Below are positions 23,114 through 34,266 of a DNA stretch of 64,000 bases, one piece after another (the stretch's first letter is position 1; each line of letters starts with the position of its first letter). The notes beneath the pieces are model-generated. The model worked only from the letters and a program-made list of their open reading frames with translations, had not been told where the DNA came from and did no database searches. Origin of the DNA: Brasenia schreberi (taxonomy: Eukaryota; Streptophyta; Magnoliopsida; Nymphaeales; Cabombaceae); contig JAYKKT010000091.1 in NCBI GenBank assembly GCA_036023115.1, positions 34,295,001 to 34,359,000 on the forward strand, read 5' to 3'. A program made the translations under genes and the position numbers.

Positions 23114-25392
23114 GTGAGAATGGCGTGCTTTATGCCGCAATTTATTCACCTTCATGACACCCGCTCGTTTAAGTTCAGAACTCATCATCACCAGCACCAT
23201 CACCACCACTCTCACTGTAAGTGACGACCACATTTCTTTTGTATTATCATTTCTTGTTTTCGGAATTGGGGTACAAGGATTGAGTGTTTAGGTTTTCTCC
23301 GTTCAAGGGATCCTCCACCGATGGAGTATTGCGGTGGTGTCACTCGTGTAGTTTTGATACGTATTTGGTCCATAGGTAGGTTCACATTTTTCTTTTGTGG
23401 GTAGTTGGATAATGGCTTGCCATTTTTCTTCTTCTTCTTCTTTTTCTCTCTCTCTGTGTTCTTTTCTCTGCTCAACTCAAATATGATTTTTCACAATTGA
23501 AATTCATTTTGACGTGTTCTAATATTTCTATTATGTTGAAAATTTCCTTATTCTGATCTCCCCGTTGTGCTATTGTAGAGGTGATTTCTTCTGTATCGTT
23601 TTCCACTTTGAGAGATTATGCATTTGTCAGTGGAAATAACAGGGCAGGCATTTGCACTCTGTTCCTTACTTGAACCCAGCTCCTTAGTCTCATGCAGTGA
23701 ACCTTAAAGCTTTATTTTGAGTTTAGGCTAATGGGATTGTTCTTCCAAAATAAGAAAGGGACTAGACTAATCTGATTGACCGCAGACACACACACGCTTA
23801 CTTCATGTTAATAACGGTTGGCAGCGAAGGTAGTCCTACAAGTATATATGTCCAAAGTTACTGCTGTCAATGAAGTATATCAGATATACACTTATGGCTT
23901 CGACTTTTTCGTGCAAGTTGTTCCCATCAAACTTTTAGGAGAAAATGAAGTTAACATGTGCTGTGAGATATAACAGAACTGCATTCCGTTCACACTATTG
24001 TGTCTGGTGCACAATAAAATATAAATTTGGTTTGAGGATTGCCTATTGCGAGAATGCAATAGTTTGAAGCACAATAAACCACCATAGAGAATTCTTGCAA
24101 CCTCCTGGAATCAAGGTTAGCTTCCTCTGGTAAGTTGGACATATCGCAGAAAAAACACTTTAAGTATCAAGCTCCTTTGGCTCCTTGCAGTGGATGATTC
24201 CTTCCTCTAGAAGATCCAACCGAATAGGTGGCTTTTCTCAGGCCTATGGATGTTGAAAGTGTGATGAAGAGGAGATTGAGGTTCTTAGACTACTGAAAGA
24301 AGGTAGAGGGAGGAGAGGACATTCCAACCTAGAAGGAGAATAGAGAGATATAATGTCAGATACTAGAGAAGGAGGGAGAAGTTAAGAGACAAATCTTGAT
24401 CTCAATTCAATAACAAGACACTCACAAATGATGTTTATAGGCTATTATTACAATTCTAGGTAATGTCTTGGAGAGTAAGGTTACTCTTGATCGCTCATAT
24501 AAATAAGAGCCACTAGATTTTACTTGACATGGAGTGTCCTATTTACTAGAGACTCCTTGTTCATAAGTCTCATATGACTAGCACCTTCTCTTAGAGTATC
24601 TCTTTTTGATCTAGGGTTCAAAGACAATTATGGATCCTTGTGCATAACCCCTTTGGATTTGGATGTGTTCTTATAGAGTTGGAAGCTTCACAACTTGCCA
24701 AACTACTTGCTTGCCATGTGGCAATTGATTGAGACTTGAGCCAATGTAGTGTAGCCAATTAGCCATGTCATTGACTACCTTAAGTCCTTAACTATCCTTG
24801 CAACTTAGGGCATTGGCTGGTTGGTATACAAACTCCAATTGTAACCACTCTAACCAGCTTAATGTATTCTTTTGCAGCACTTAATGTTGGATCAGTGAAG
24901 GTCCTGCGTTACCTCAAGTGTTGGTCTCTTAATGTAGGCATGATGTATAGATTTATGCTGATTGCGCATGAGTTTTGTGCTTCATTGGAATCTTAGCTTG
25001 TTACATTAGATTTTGTTATCTCTAATTACACATCCAATCACGTCTTCATTTAGTGATCTAGGTAATATCTGTAGCCTCCTTGGACTCCTTCATACTCGTG
25101 GATGGAGGAGTCATAGCTTAATCCCAATCCTGTTCCTAGATTGCTTGTTGGGTCAATTTGTTAAACTTTTTGAGAAGTCCCTTAGTAATTTGTGAACCTT
25201 TCATTCAGTTTTGCGTGTGATATAATTGATAGACCTGTAGAACTAGCCCATGCGTGTTGAAACGAGCTTTGTGCCTAAGTCTCAAAACAGCTCACAAGAT
25301 ATGTTTATGTAGGTCTCCAAAGAGCTGATAACGTAGGTTTATGTAGGGCTTTTGACCTCATTTAAATTGTCCAATATTTCTTGTGGGCTGAG
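22867..25392. other. Non-coding interval with TC and CTT microsatellites
   Basis: A (TC)n run of about 20 units is at 23071-23111, and a CTT/TC-rich tract is at about 23428-23456. The TC run creates Ser-Leu frames in several phases. A His-rich frame ends near 23224, close to a GTAAGT, so an unannotated first exon or non-coding transcript is possible, but no homology supports it. From 23300 to 25390 no gene or element ends were recognised. Confidence 0.4.
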
Positions 25393-25772
25393 TGTAAGAA
25401 AACGATCCTTTAAGTTACTTGAGGAATCCCAACCAATCGTCAGCTAAACAAACCGAGAGTAGCCAAAAACTAAATCCACTAAAAGCTAGGTGTTTCAATG
25501 CTTAATACAAGTCGAATAACAAGCAATCAAAGGGTCAAAACAAGTATCAAAGTGCTGCAAAACAACATATATTATTAGGAGGTAAGAGGCTCTATTTATA
25601 GAGCAAATGTACATATTTCTGTTAGAGCAAATGGTGAAGAAAGGGAAGCAGTAGGGAATTAGCCAGCCGTTGGGGACCAAGGAGACCCCAGCAACTAGCT
25701 AGGGGTGGCCAGGGCCCTGGCTATCCAGCACACAAACACGGGTCCTAGTGACCCTCCTTTTACATTTTAATA
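25393..25772 (-). mobile_element. LTR (3' side) of an old minus-strand LTR retroelement
   Basis: It matches the LTR at 37022-37444 along its length at roughly 85-90% by eye, in the same orientation. It starts TGTAAGAAAA and ends ATTTTAATA (expected AACA). Flanking CTGAG at 25388-25392 pairs with CTAAG at 37445-37449. On the minus strand a GTTTGAAGGG tract next to its right edge could be the polypurine tract. Inference: these two LTRs bound one insertion. Confidence 0.65.
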
Positions 25773-26570
25773 CCCTTCAAACTTGCAATATGTATACCGA
25801 AAGTTTGTATAAAAAAAAAAGTGAATCTGAGAGTGTCAATTTTGTAGAACCATTTGGGAGGATTAAGACAAGGCATGAAGACAACTAAGAAGAGCAAAGT
25901 AATCAGTGTTGTCTTCCACATCAATGCTATGGGAGTTCGATTTTAAATATTTGAGGAGGCATATTTTCTAGACAGCGTGAATTCTGCCACAACAATAGTT
26001 GGAGTTACTGCAATCTTTGCCCCCCACTATTATACTTCAAGCTTACATTAGCAACGCTATAGGAGAGAGACATGACTTGTTGAGCACCAATTTGTTCATC
26101 ATAAAGCATACTGAAAGTGAACAAGCAAGAGCCCAAAAACAAGAAAAGAGCAACACCAAAACAAAATTAACGCCTCACAATTAAATTAGCTTCAAATCTC
26201 AGAAACCAACGAAGCAATTGATGGTTTCCATTCCAACCCAAAATACAAGACAAACCAGAAATGAAACCAAGAAGATGGTTTACTCCGATTCAAAGAGGTT
26301 ATTTAATGTAAAACATTGATCATCTAAGTAGGATTGTCAAATATAACAAATAATTTCATGAATCACCACAAACTCGTGATATTATAAAAAAGGCCTTGGT
26401 ATACCAAACAAGCTTTAAGGCTTAACTCAAACCCGAGTTTTAAGTACAAACTCGAACCCAAACAAGTTTTAAGACTAAGCTCAAACCATCCAAATCAATC
26501 AACTGCCAATTTCCTTAAATAAGTCACAATCTCAAACATGATTCTATGATTTCAACAATAAGATAATCTA
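25773..26570 (-). mobile_element. Internal region of the old LTR element, no coding
   Basis: This lies between the left LTR and the target duplication of the nested element at 26576. No gag or pol motif is visible. The frame at 25999-26184 has no recognisable feature. Confidence 0.4.
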
Positions 26571-27045
26571 CTAAGTGTTGAAATTCAGAGTACCATCGCA
26601 GAAGATTAAAACACGAAATATGAGTCATATTAAGGAGGAAACACGAGAGATTGAACGCCCCTCTTTCTCTCTCTTTCTTACACACTGCCTCAAATCCTAA
26701 TACAACCTACCAGCCCTTATATAAGGAGCTGTAAAACGAAAATTGACCAAAATACCCCTAGTACAGGAGATTACCAAAATGCCCCTAGTATTTTGGGCAA
26801 GTACAATAATACCTAAAAACATCAGAAATCATAAAACTAACACAAAAAATACTATCTTCAACACACCCCTTAAGTTGGGAGTGAGATACTTCGAACTACA
26901 AACTTGCCAAAAAACTTCATATCTGTTTGCCACATTCTTCATCTGTTTTTATCACTGATCTCCAGCTGCTTTGGCTGAAAAATATCTTCAACTTAGCCTT
27001 CTTGGCTTATGATCACAAGCAGAATCTCTTACTGCAATATCAACT

Positions 27046-27955
27046 CAGCCTTCCTGGCTGTACTAACATAAACTGAGCCTTCTTGGCTGTAACAACAACA
27101 ACTCAGCCATCCTAGCTATAACATCATCAAATCAGCCATTCTGGTTGTAACAACATCAAATCAGCCATCGTAGCTATATAACAACATCAAATTAGCCATC
27201 CTGGTTGTAACATAATTAAATCAGCCATCCTGGCTGTAACATCATCAAATTAGCTATCCTGGCTGTAACAACATCAAATCAGCCATCCTGACTGTAACAT
27301 CATCAAATCAATCATCCTGGCTATAACAACATCAAATCAACCATCTTGGTTATAACACAATAACTCGGCCATCCTGGCTGTAACACAACATTATCTCAAC
27401 AACTCAGCCTTCCTAGTTGTAACAACAACATAAGCAACTACTTTGGCTGTAACACACATTTTAGCAGTCCTCATCACTGTAAACTTCAACCTTCCTGGCT
27501 GTACCAACATAAACTCAGCCTTCCTGGCTGTAACAATAACAACTCAGCCATCCTGGCTGTAACATCATCAAATCATCCATTCTAGCTATAACAACATCAA
27601 ATCAGCCATCCTGGCTGTAACATCATCAAATCAACCATCTTGGCTGTAACATCATCAAATCAGCCATCCTGGTTGTAACAACATCAAATCAGCCATCCTA
27701 GCCGTAACAACATCAAATCAACCATCTTGACTGTAACATTATCAAATCAGTCATCCTGGTTATAACATCATCAAATCAGCCATCTTGGCTGTAACAACAT
27801 TAAATCAACCATCTTGGCTGTAACACAATAACTCGACCATCTTAGCTGTAACACAACATTATCTCAACAACTCAGCCTTCCTGGCTGTAACAACAACATA
27901 AGCAGCTACTTTGGTAGTAACACACATTTTAGCAGTCCTCATGACTGCAAACTTC
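27046..27955. repeat. Tandem array of short hairpin units in two higher-order blocks
   Basis: About 30 units of 25-35 bases follow the pattern CAGCC-ATCCT-GGCTG plus TAACAACATCAAAT. The first 15 bases can form a 5-bp stem with a 5-base loop. The array consists of two similar blocks of about 480 bases that end with the same special units (an ACTTTGGCTG-type unit, then CAGTCCTCATGACTG). A related array is at 63520-63930. Confidence 0.85.
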
Positions 27956-29589
27956 ACAATAATTTTCCAGTTCTCTTAAACATTTCCTCAAACACTTCAT
28001 GTTCATGTTAATCATCTCCTTCTTGAGCATTTCATCGAACACTTCATGTGCAAGTAAACTTTTCTCTTGAACATGCACACACACGCTTTTCAACACAAGC
28101 TACTCATTTTCATCTTAACATGCTTCCCACCATATGCAGAATCACTTTAAAAAAATTCTACGATCGGGGCAAATCCACCATCCTCGTCATTAACGTCCAT
28201 TCCCATTACTGCTCAAATAAATGCAGCCACCATTCCAATAAGTGTAGCCGCCAGCCCACATTCTCATAAGTGCAGCCACCATATGTACTTAATTCTAGCC
28301 GCCATATGTAATAAATACAACCATCTCAGTTTCCCTTCTTTTCTTGGAAATACAAAGAGTACAGTGAATGCAGCCACCTTTCCAATATATTACTGCAGCT
28401 GCCAACCTATTACTATACTTAATTCAATCCTCATTACTTCAATACGAAGAGTAATAAATGCACTTAATTCACCCCTTTCCAATACATGCAGCCGCCAGCC
28501 TATTCCAATAACTGCAGCCATTTCCATGCAGTAAATACAGTTCCACATTCCGACTTCCATGTGCAACATTCAATATGAGCACCACGACACACCGATCAAC
28601 TTATGAAGGACTCTTCAGCTTCCCTTTAACCGATTTGAATATCAAATGGAGCCCCTCAACATTCTCAAGGTCTTCACATATCCTAAACAGATCCATCAAC
28701 TTATGAAAAACAAACGAACATGTGCTTGAATTTTAACAGAAGACCTTTCAAGAAAACAGCAGACAGATACACTTCTCCACCGTTTTTGAAGCATGACAAC
28801 ACTTTCAAGTTGACCTTGTGAAAACTTGTACCGTTGGCTTGTCAAACAGTTAAGAGACACCTAACACTTTAGTTCTGGCAATATATCCCCTAGCATATCT
28901 CTGGATCACAACTGCAGCAGCCCTGTAATGATTGAACTTTTTCTGACATGTATGACATCGTACTCTACTCTGAGTTTTAACCGCAGCAGACTGTTGATAC
29001 TGAAAATCTCTTTTAATCAATAAACCACGCCAATAGTTCTGGATCCTAGTAATTGCAGCTTCTTGAATTCGAATGAAACTGTTTTGCTTCCATTTTCTCT
29101 ATGCCCATTGAATCTTAACTGCTGCAGCTTCTTGATCCTTAGAGTTCGTGCTCTCAGTGGTAGGTGAAATCTTCAACTGACTAATAATGAGCGCATAGAG
29201 TTTCCTATGAATCCTTTCACGAATGCAAGACTGGATCATATGGATTTGCAACTGCCATTCATTAATGTCATCGTGACCCAGACAATTAAAACAGGTTGGA
29301 ATTCGTCATTAAGTGCAGGCAGTTAAAGCAGCCCATGCAACCGCCTTTCCAATAAGTGCAGCCTGCCATGCTTGTTACAGCAAATCATTCTAATAAATGC
29401 CTTTAAACACATGATTTAATGACTTTCTTGGGAATACAGTAAATGCAGCCACCATAGCCTGTTCACAGCATTGAATTCTCTACGCAACATAATAAATACA
29501 GCCACATTAAACACATTCGCAGGCAATGAATTGCATTGGGAATTGTCTTGGCTACCAGTTGGCTTAAATATATTCTGCTCCTTTGAAAT

Positions 29590-29945
29590 AATGATTACTT
29601 TTTTTTTTCTAACAAACCAAAAATTCCAGCAGGAGCACCGAAGATCAAATACTTATAATCACCATAATCATCTTGATAACCCTCGACATCATCTTCAACA
29701 TTATCAATGCCTTCCAACTCGGCCAATTTAACATTATCACTTTCTCCACCAAAATCTTCATCTCCATCACTATCAACATGTCATCATCATACTCAATGTC
29801 ATCTTCGACAGCACCAAACACATAAGAAAGAATGGAACTTTGGAGCATAAGAGTTGCTTCACTACTGTGATTAACCGTGTCAACTAATTTCTGAGACAAA
29901 CCTTCAGAAAAATGGATGAACCTCATTTGAGCTATCTGTGCCATG
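29590..29945 (-). pseudogene. Broken acidic reading frame inside the non-autonomous element
   Basis: The minus strand reads MAQIAQMRFIHFSEGLSQKL and onward into VFGAVEDDIEYDDDM. After a one-base shift, an acidic run continues (DSDGDEDFGGESDN, then LEGIDNVEDDVEGYQDDYG). The composition in the two joined frames looks coding rather than random, so this may be a decayed gag-like or captured gene segment. I do not recognise the protein. Confidence 0.35.
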
Positions 29946-30430
29946 GTTCACGGAATCATAAAGGGGTCTCCATATGTCAATAACAAGCCCAAGTTCCCAT
30001 TTTTTTCGATCAAAGACCACAGATGGACCTGTGCTTCCATCATCATCTACTGTCATAAGTAAACTTGGGAAAGAACAACACACATCTAAAGGAAACATAG
30101 AAAATAGTACACTGCAAAACAAGATTTGGGTTCTCTTGCCATATAACTTGAGACATTTTCTCTATCAAACAGTTCCTTCAGGGACTTTGCAAATATTATC
30201 CAGACCTTCAACCGGTATTGTCCATCAGACTTTCGTGCACATACAGACAGGTACAGAATTTCAACTATTGCGCTCAAGTGTACAGGATAAGAGACAGAAA
30301 ACCAATCTGTGGAATTTTCTCCATTTCATGAAACAAGGACTCATTACTGATGCTTGATTCTGGTGCTAAAGTATGTGTAAGGCAAGGCTCTAAATCAATG
30401 GTTCCTTTCTTCACAATGCAGTATGTAAAC

Positions 30431-30474
30431 CACTGAATATTCAGTGTCAAAAAATTACCACTGAATATTCAATG
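30431..30474. repeat. Palindrome duplicated near the primer binding site
   Basis: CACTGAATATTCAGTG (30431-30446) is a perfect 16-base palindrome. A second copy with one change is at 30459-30474, 28 bases away. In the minus-strand element it lies in the leader, about 110-155 bases downstream of the primer binding site. Confidence 0.8.
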
Positions 30475-32860
30475 TCAAAAAATAAGAAACGAACACACCT
30501 TAAACAAAGTCTGAACAACATCTTCATTGTGCACAATCTGATTTCACTTTTCCTTCTCGATTTCAGTCAATCCTTGAGGGTTTATGGCTCTGATACCATG
30601 TTGAAATTCAGAGTAGCATCGCAGAAGATTAAAACACGAAATATGATTCATATTAAGGAGGAAACACGAGAGATTGAACGGAAAGGGGCGGACGCCGCCC
30701 CCTCTCTTTCTTACATACAACCTCAAATCCTAATATAACCTACCAGCCCTTATATAAGGAGCTGTAAAACGAAAATTGACCAAAATGACCAAAATACCCC
30801 TAGTACAGAAAATTATCAAAATGCCCCTAATATTTCGGGCAAGTACAATAATACCTAAAAACATCAAAAATCATAAAACTAACACAAAGAACACTATCTT
30901 CAACACTAAGATCATCAAAAAAAGGTTTTAAATATATACAAAAAAGATTTATAATCAACTTAATATTTTCAAACAATCTTTTAAACATAAAACTCCGCTC
31001 ATGTAAGGACTACCCTTGCATTGCCGGTCCCAAGCCCGGATAAAGGAGGAGAGTTGTGTTAGGCTTCCGACAGCCAGCGTAAAACTTCGTCGGATTTTTA
31101 TAACATGGATTACAAAAATTATGAGCATTGCTTTGGGGCGTCCTCGCCTAGCGACGTGCTGCAGAGCCCGAATGCAGTAAGAAGTAAGCAAGGGCCACTA
31201 CATTTTTGCCCGAATGTAGTGAATCAATTGCAGAGAGGGTTCCCACGTCATGAACGGGTGTGGGTAAAGAAGTTAGTCTTGCTACATTGCCGCTCGAATG
31301 TAGTGAAAAATTTTCAGACAGGGTCTCCGCATTTTGATTATGGACGGATGCGGGGGTAAGGAAGCTAGTCCTAGATAATGGAGTGGTAAGCTAATGGAGG
31401 TGGTAGATACTATGATTCGGAGAAAGATTCATATTCTATGTTTACAAGAGACAAAATGGGTTGGAGAAAAAGCAAAGGAGATAGAGGATACAGGTTTTAA
31501 ATTATGGTACTCAGGTAAAGAAAAGGCTCGAAACGGAGTTGGTATTATCATAAATAAAGATTTAAAGGAGAGGGTAGTAGACATACAACTATATGGTGAC
31601 TGAATCATAACGTTGAAATTAGTGTTAGGACCAGAAGTTTTGAATATAGTTTGTGCTTACGCACCCCAAGTAGGACTAGAAGATAGTATAAAGACAGTTT
31701 TTTGGGAAGAGTTAGATAAGGTGTTTCAAAAGATTCCACAAAGGGAGATGATTTGTTTAGGAGGAGATTTAAATGGACATGTTGGTAAAGAGGCATTAGG
31801 ATATCAAGGGATTCATGGAAACTTTGGTTTTAGGGATATAAATGAGGAAGGTAAGGAGATTTTAAATTTTGCTATGGCATTTGATCTCTTTATAGTCAAT
31901 ACAATCTTCAAAAAACGAGATGAACATTTAATTACTTATAAGAGTGGCTTATCACAAACACAAATTGATTACTTTATTTATAGAAAAAAAGATAGAACAT
32001 GTTCTAAAGATTGCAAGGTAATTCCAGGAGAAAGCTTAACCACCCAACATCGACTTTTAGTTATGGATTTACAAATTAAAAAGTGGACAAAGAAGAAAAG
32101 AGTTCATCGAGCTATTCGGACTAAATGGTGGAACCTCAAAAGCGAGAAAGAAGATATATTTAAACAGAAAGTCCTGTAAGTAGATGTTTGGAATTATGTT
32201 GGCACACCCTGTGATACGTGGAACAATATGGCTATACATATTAGGAAAGTTGCGAAAGATGTGTTAGGGGTATCTAAGGGAGGTGTACCGGCACAAAAAG
32301 AAGCTTATTGGTGGAGTGAAGTAGTACAAAATAAAATCAAGGCAAAGAGGGCATGTTACAAATTACATTATGCTAAGAAAACTAGTGAAACTTTAGAAGC
32401 TTATAAGAAAGCAAAAAAGGAAGCAAAAAAGGCTGTTAGTGAAGCAAAAGCTAAGATTTGGGAGGACTTATATAAAAAACTCAACTCAAAAGAGGGTGAA
32501 AGAGATATTTTTAGGATAGCTAGGGCTAGAGATAAGAAAACTAAAGATCTTAATTATGTTAGATGCATAAAAGACGAGGATGAAAAAATTCTAGTGGCAA
32601 ATGATGATATAAGAAATAGATGGAAAAACTATTTTTATAATCTTTTTAATGAAAATAAAGATGTTAGTATTAGTTTAGGAGATTTAGCTAACTCAGATAT
32701 AAACCACAATTTCTACCGACGTATTCAAAAGAATGAAGTCAAAGAGGCTCTTAAACATATTCTCGTATTATGAAAACCAATTTGCATCGAAGTTTTGACA
32801 TGATCACCAGAGCCAGACGAAGCTCATGAATAGATCAAACCAATGTTGCACGAAGAGCAA

Positions 32861-33116
32861 TAGCTCACCTGGTTAGGGTGTCGACTCACAATAGTGGCGG
32901 ATCCACATTGTGGCAGTCTGAAATTCAGAAAATTTTGAATCAAGTATTCAAATTTCAAAATAATTAATTTTTTTAAACCCATCTCACCCAAACTTGAAGT
33001 TCGCCCCACCGAAAACAAATTTCTGGATCCTCCACTGACTTACAAGGTAGAGGTCATGAGTTTGATAGCCCAGGACGTGCATCTGGCTTCGACCTCCCGA
33101 TTGTACCAAAAAATCA
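32861..33116 (+). mobile_element. tRNA-derived SINE split by a MITE
   Basis: The left half has AATAGCTCACCTGG (box A) and GTGTCGACTCACAA. The right half resumes at ACAAGGTAGAGGTC with GAGTTTGATAGCC (box B), GACCTCCCGATTGTACC and an A-run. It is the same family as 1577-1692 and 5774-5876. It lies within the insertion that interrupts LINE copy A. Confidence 0.7.
32892..33037. mobile_element. 146-bp hAT-type MITE inserted in the SINE
   Basis: The left end is TAGTGGCGGATCCA. The right end reverse-complemented is CAGTGGAGGATCCA. Target duplication is ACTCACAA (32884-32891) against ACTTACAA (33038-33045), seven of eight. Removing the element and one duplicate restores the SINE sequence. Confidence 0.82.
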
Positions 33117-34266
33117 GACCAAAATTTGATTTCAGAGAATGGTTTCTCACCCATTTAATAAAAAATCTCACTCGAATATATGAAAGTTTATCGAACCTGT
33201 CCAAGTTGACGTCCTTTCTCAGAGTGAGGTAGTGGTGTAAATCGGTAGGACCAGATAATATTCCTATAGAAGTTTGGAAAATACTAGGAGAAATAGGAAT
33301 CACTTGGCTCACAAGACTATTTAATGAATTATGGAAAAACCAAAAGATGCTCGAGGAATGGAGAGCAAGTACACTTATACCCATATATAAGAACAAGGGA
33401 GACATTCAAAATTGTGCGAATTATCGAGGTATCAAGTTAATGAGTCATACTATGAAATTATGGGAAAGAATTATCGAATGTAGGTTAAGACAAGTATCAA
33501 GTACAATAGAGAACCAATTTGGGTTCATGTCAGGCAGATCTACTATTGAAGCGATTCACCTTTTGAGACGTCTTATGAAATATTTTAGAGCAAAAAAGAA
33601 AGGCCTTCACATGATATTTATTGATCTAGAAAAAGCTTATGATAGGGTACTAAGGGAGCTCCTTTGGAGAACTTTAGAAAAAAGAGGTATCCCATTGACA
33701 TATATTAACCTTATAAGAGACATGTATGATGGTGCAAAAACATGTGTGAGGACTCATGAAGGAACGATAGACTTCTTTGAAGTTAATATTGGGTTACATC
33801 AAGGATCAACTTTAAGCCCATACTTATTTATAATGGTGATGGATGAGTTAACAAAACATATTCAAGATGAAGTACCTTGGTGTATGTTATTTGTAGATGA
33901 CATTGTATTAGTGGAGGAGTCTAAGGAAAAAGTTAATAGAAAATTGGAACTATGGAGAGAAACATTAGAAAGCAAAGGCCTCCGACTTAGTAGAATAAAA
34001 ACAGAATATATGGAATGTAAGTTTGATCATTTGGTTACTTCAGAGGACATAGAAATTAAAATAGGCACATATTGCATTCCTCAAAAGGAAAGTTTTAAAT
34101 ACCTAGGGTCAATTTTTTAGAGTGATGGAAGAATTGATGGAGATGTTACGCGTAGAATTAATGCTGGTTGGTTAAAATGGAGAGGAGCATCAGGTATTCT
34201 TTGTGATAAGAAGATATTAAAATTAAAAGGTAAATATTATAGAGCAACAATTAGGCCTGCCATGTT

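Larger units (their letters stand above)
26576..30905 (-). mobile_element. Complete 4.33-kb non-autonomous LTR retroelement
   Basis: LTRs are 26576-26865 and 30599-30905. Both start TGTTGAAATTC and end CTTCAACA in the same orientation. A perfect CTAAG target duplication flanks it (26571-26575 and 30906-30910). The right LTR abuts a minus-strand primer binding site, TGGTATCAGAGCC (30586-30598), which pairs with initiator tRNA-Met. The left LTR abuts a purine tract (minus strand AACTTAAGGGGTG). This fixes the orientation as minus. The 3.7-kb interior encodes no gag, protease, integrase or RT; it holds a tandem array (about 27046-27955), dispersed GCAGCCACC-type repeats (about 28200-29460) and a broken acidic frame. 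The layout is that of a LARD-type element mobilised in trans. LTRs are roughly 95% alike by eye. A second copy enters the window at 63019. Confidence 0.88.
30991..34266 (+). pseudogene. RTE-type LINE copy A, nearly full 5' part, 3' end missing
   Basis: The 5' UTR starts near CTCCGCTCATGTAAGG (30993). An apurinic endonuclease domain spans 31394-32179 (LCLQETKWVGEKA, GGDLNGHVG, TQIDYFIYRKKD), a linker 32228-32773, and reverse transcriptase 33347-34120 ([41 protein letters not shown], and the catalytic MLFVDDIVLV). All parts share one frame, broken by a stop near 31602, one near 32177, and an insertion of about 475 bases at about 32762-33237. Sequence stops at [10 protein letters not shown] (34266), where copy B begins in reverse. 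The C-terminal GHI motif region and the (TTG)n tail are absent. Confidence 0.88.

Noticed and set aside
22882..23233. Ser-Leu-rich and Arg-Glu-rich overlapping frames
   Set aside because: They come from the (TC)n repeat at 23071-23111 read on both strands.
27046..27955. CRISPR-like array of short repeats
   Set aside because: Units are contiguous and variable with no unique spacers, and the locus lies inside a plant LTR element.
29974..30357. 127-codon plus-strand frame in the non-autonomous LTR element
   Set aside because: It has no motif and runs against the orientation of the element; the coding-like signal nearby is on the minus strand.
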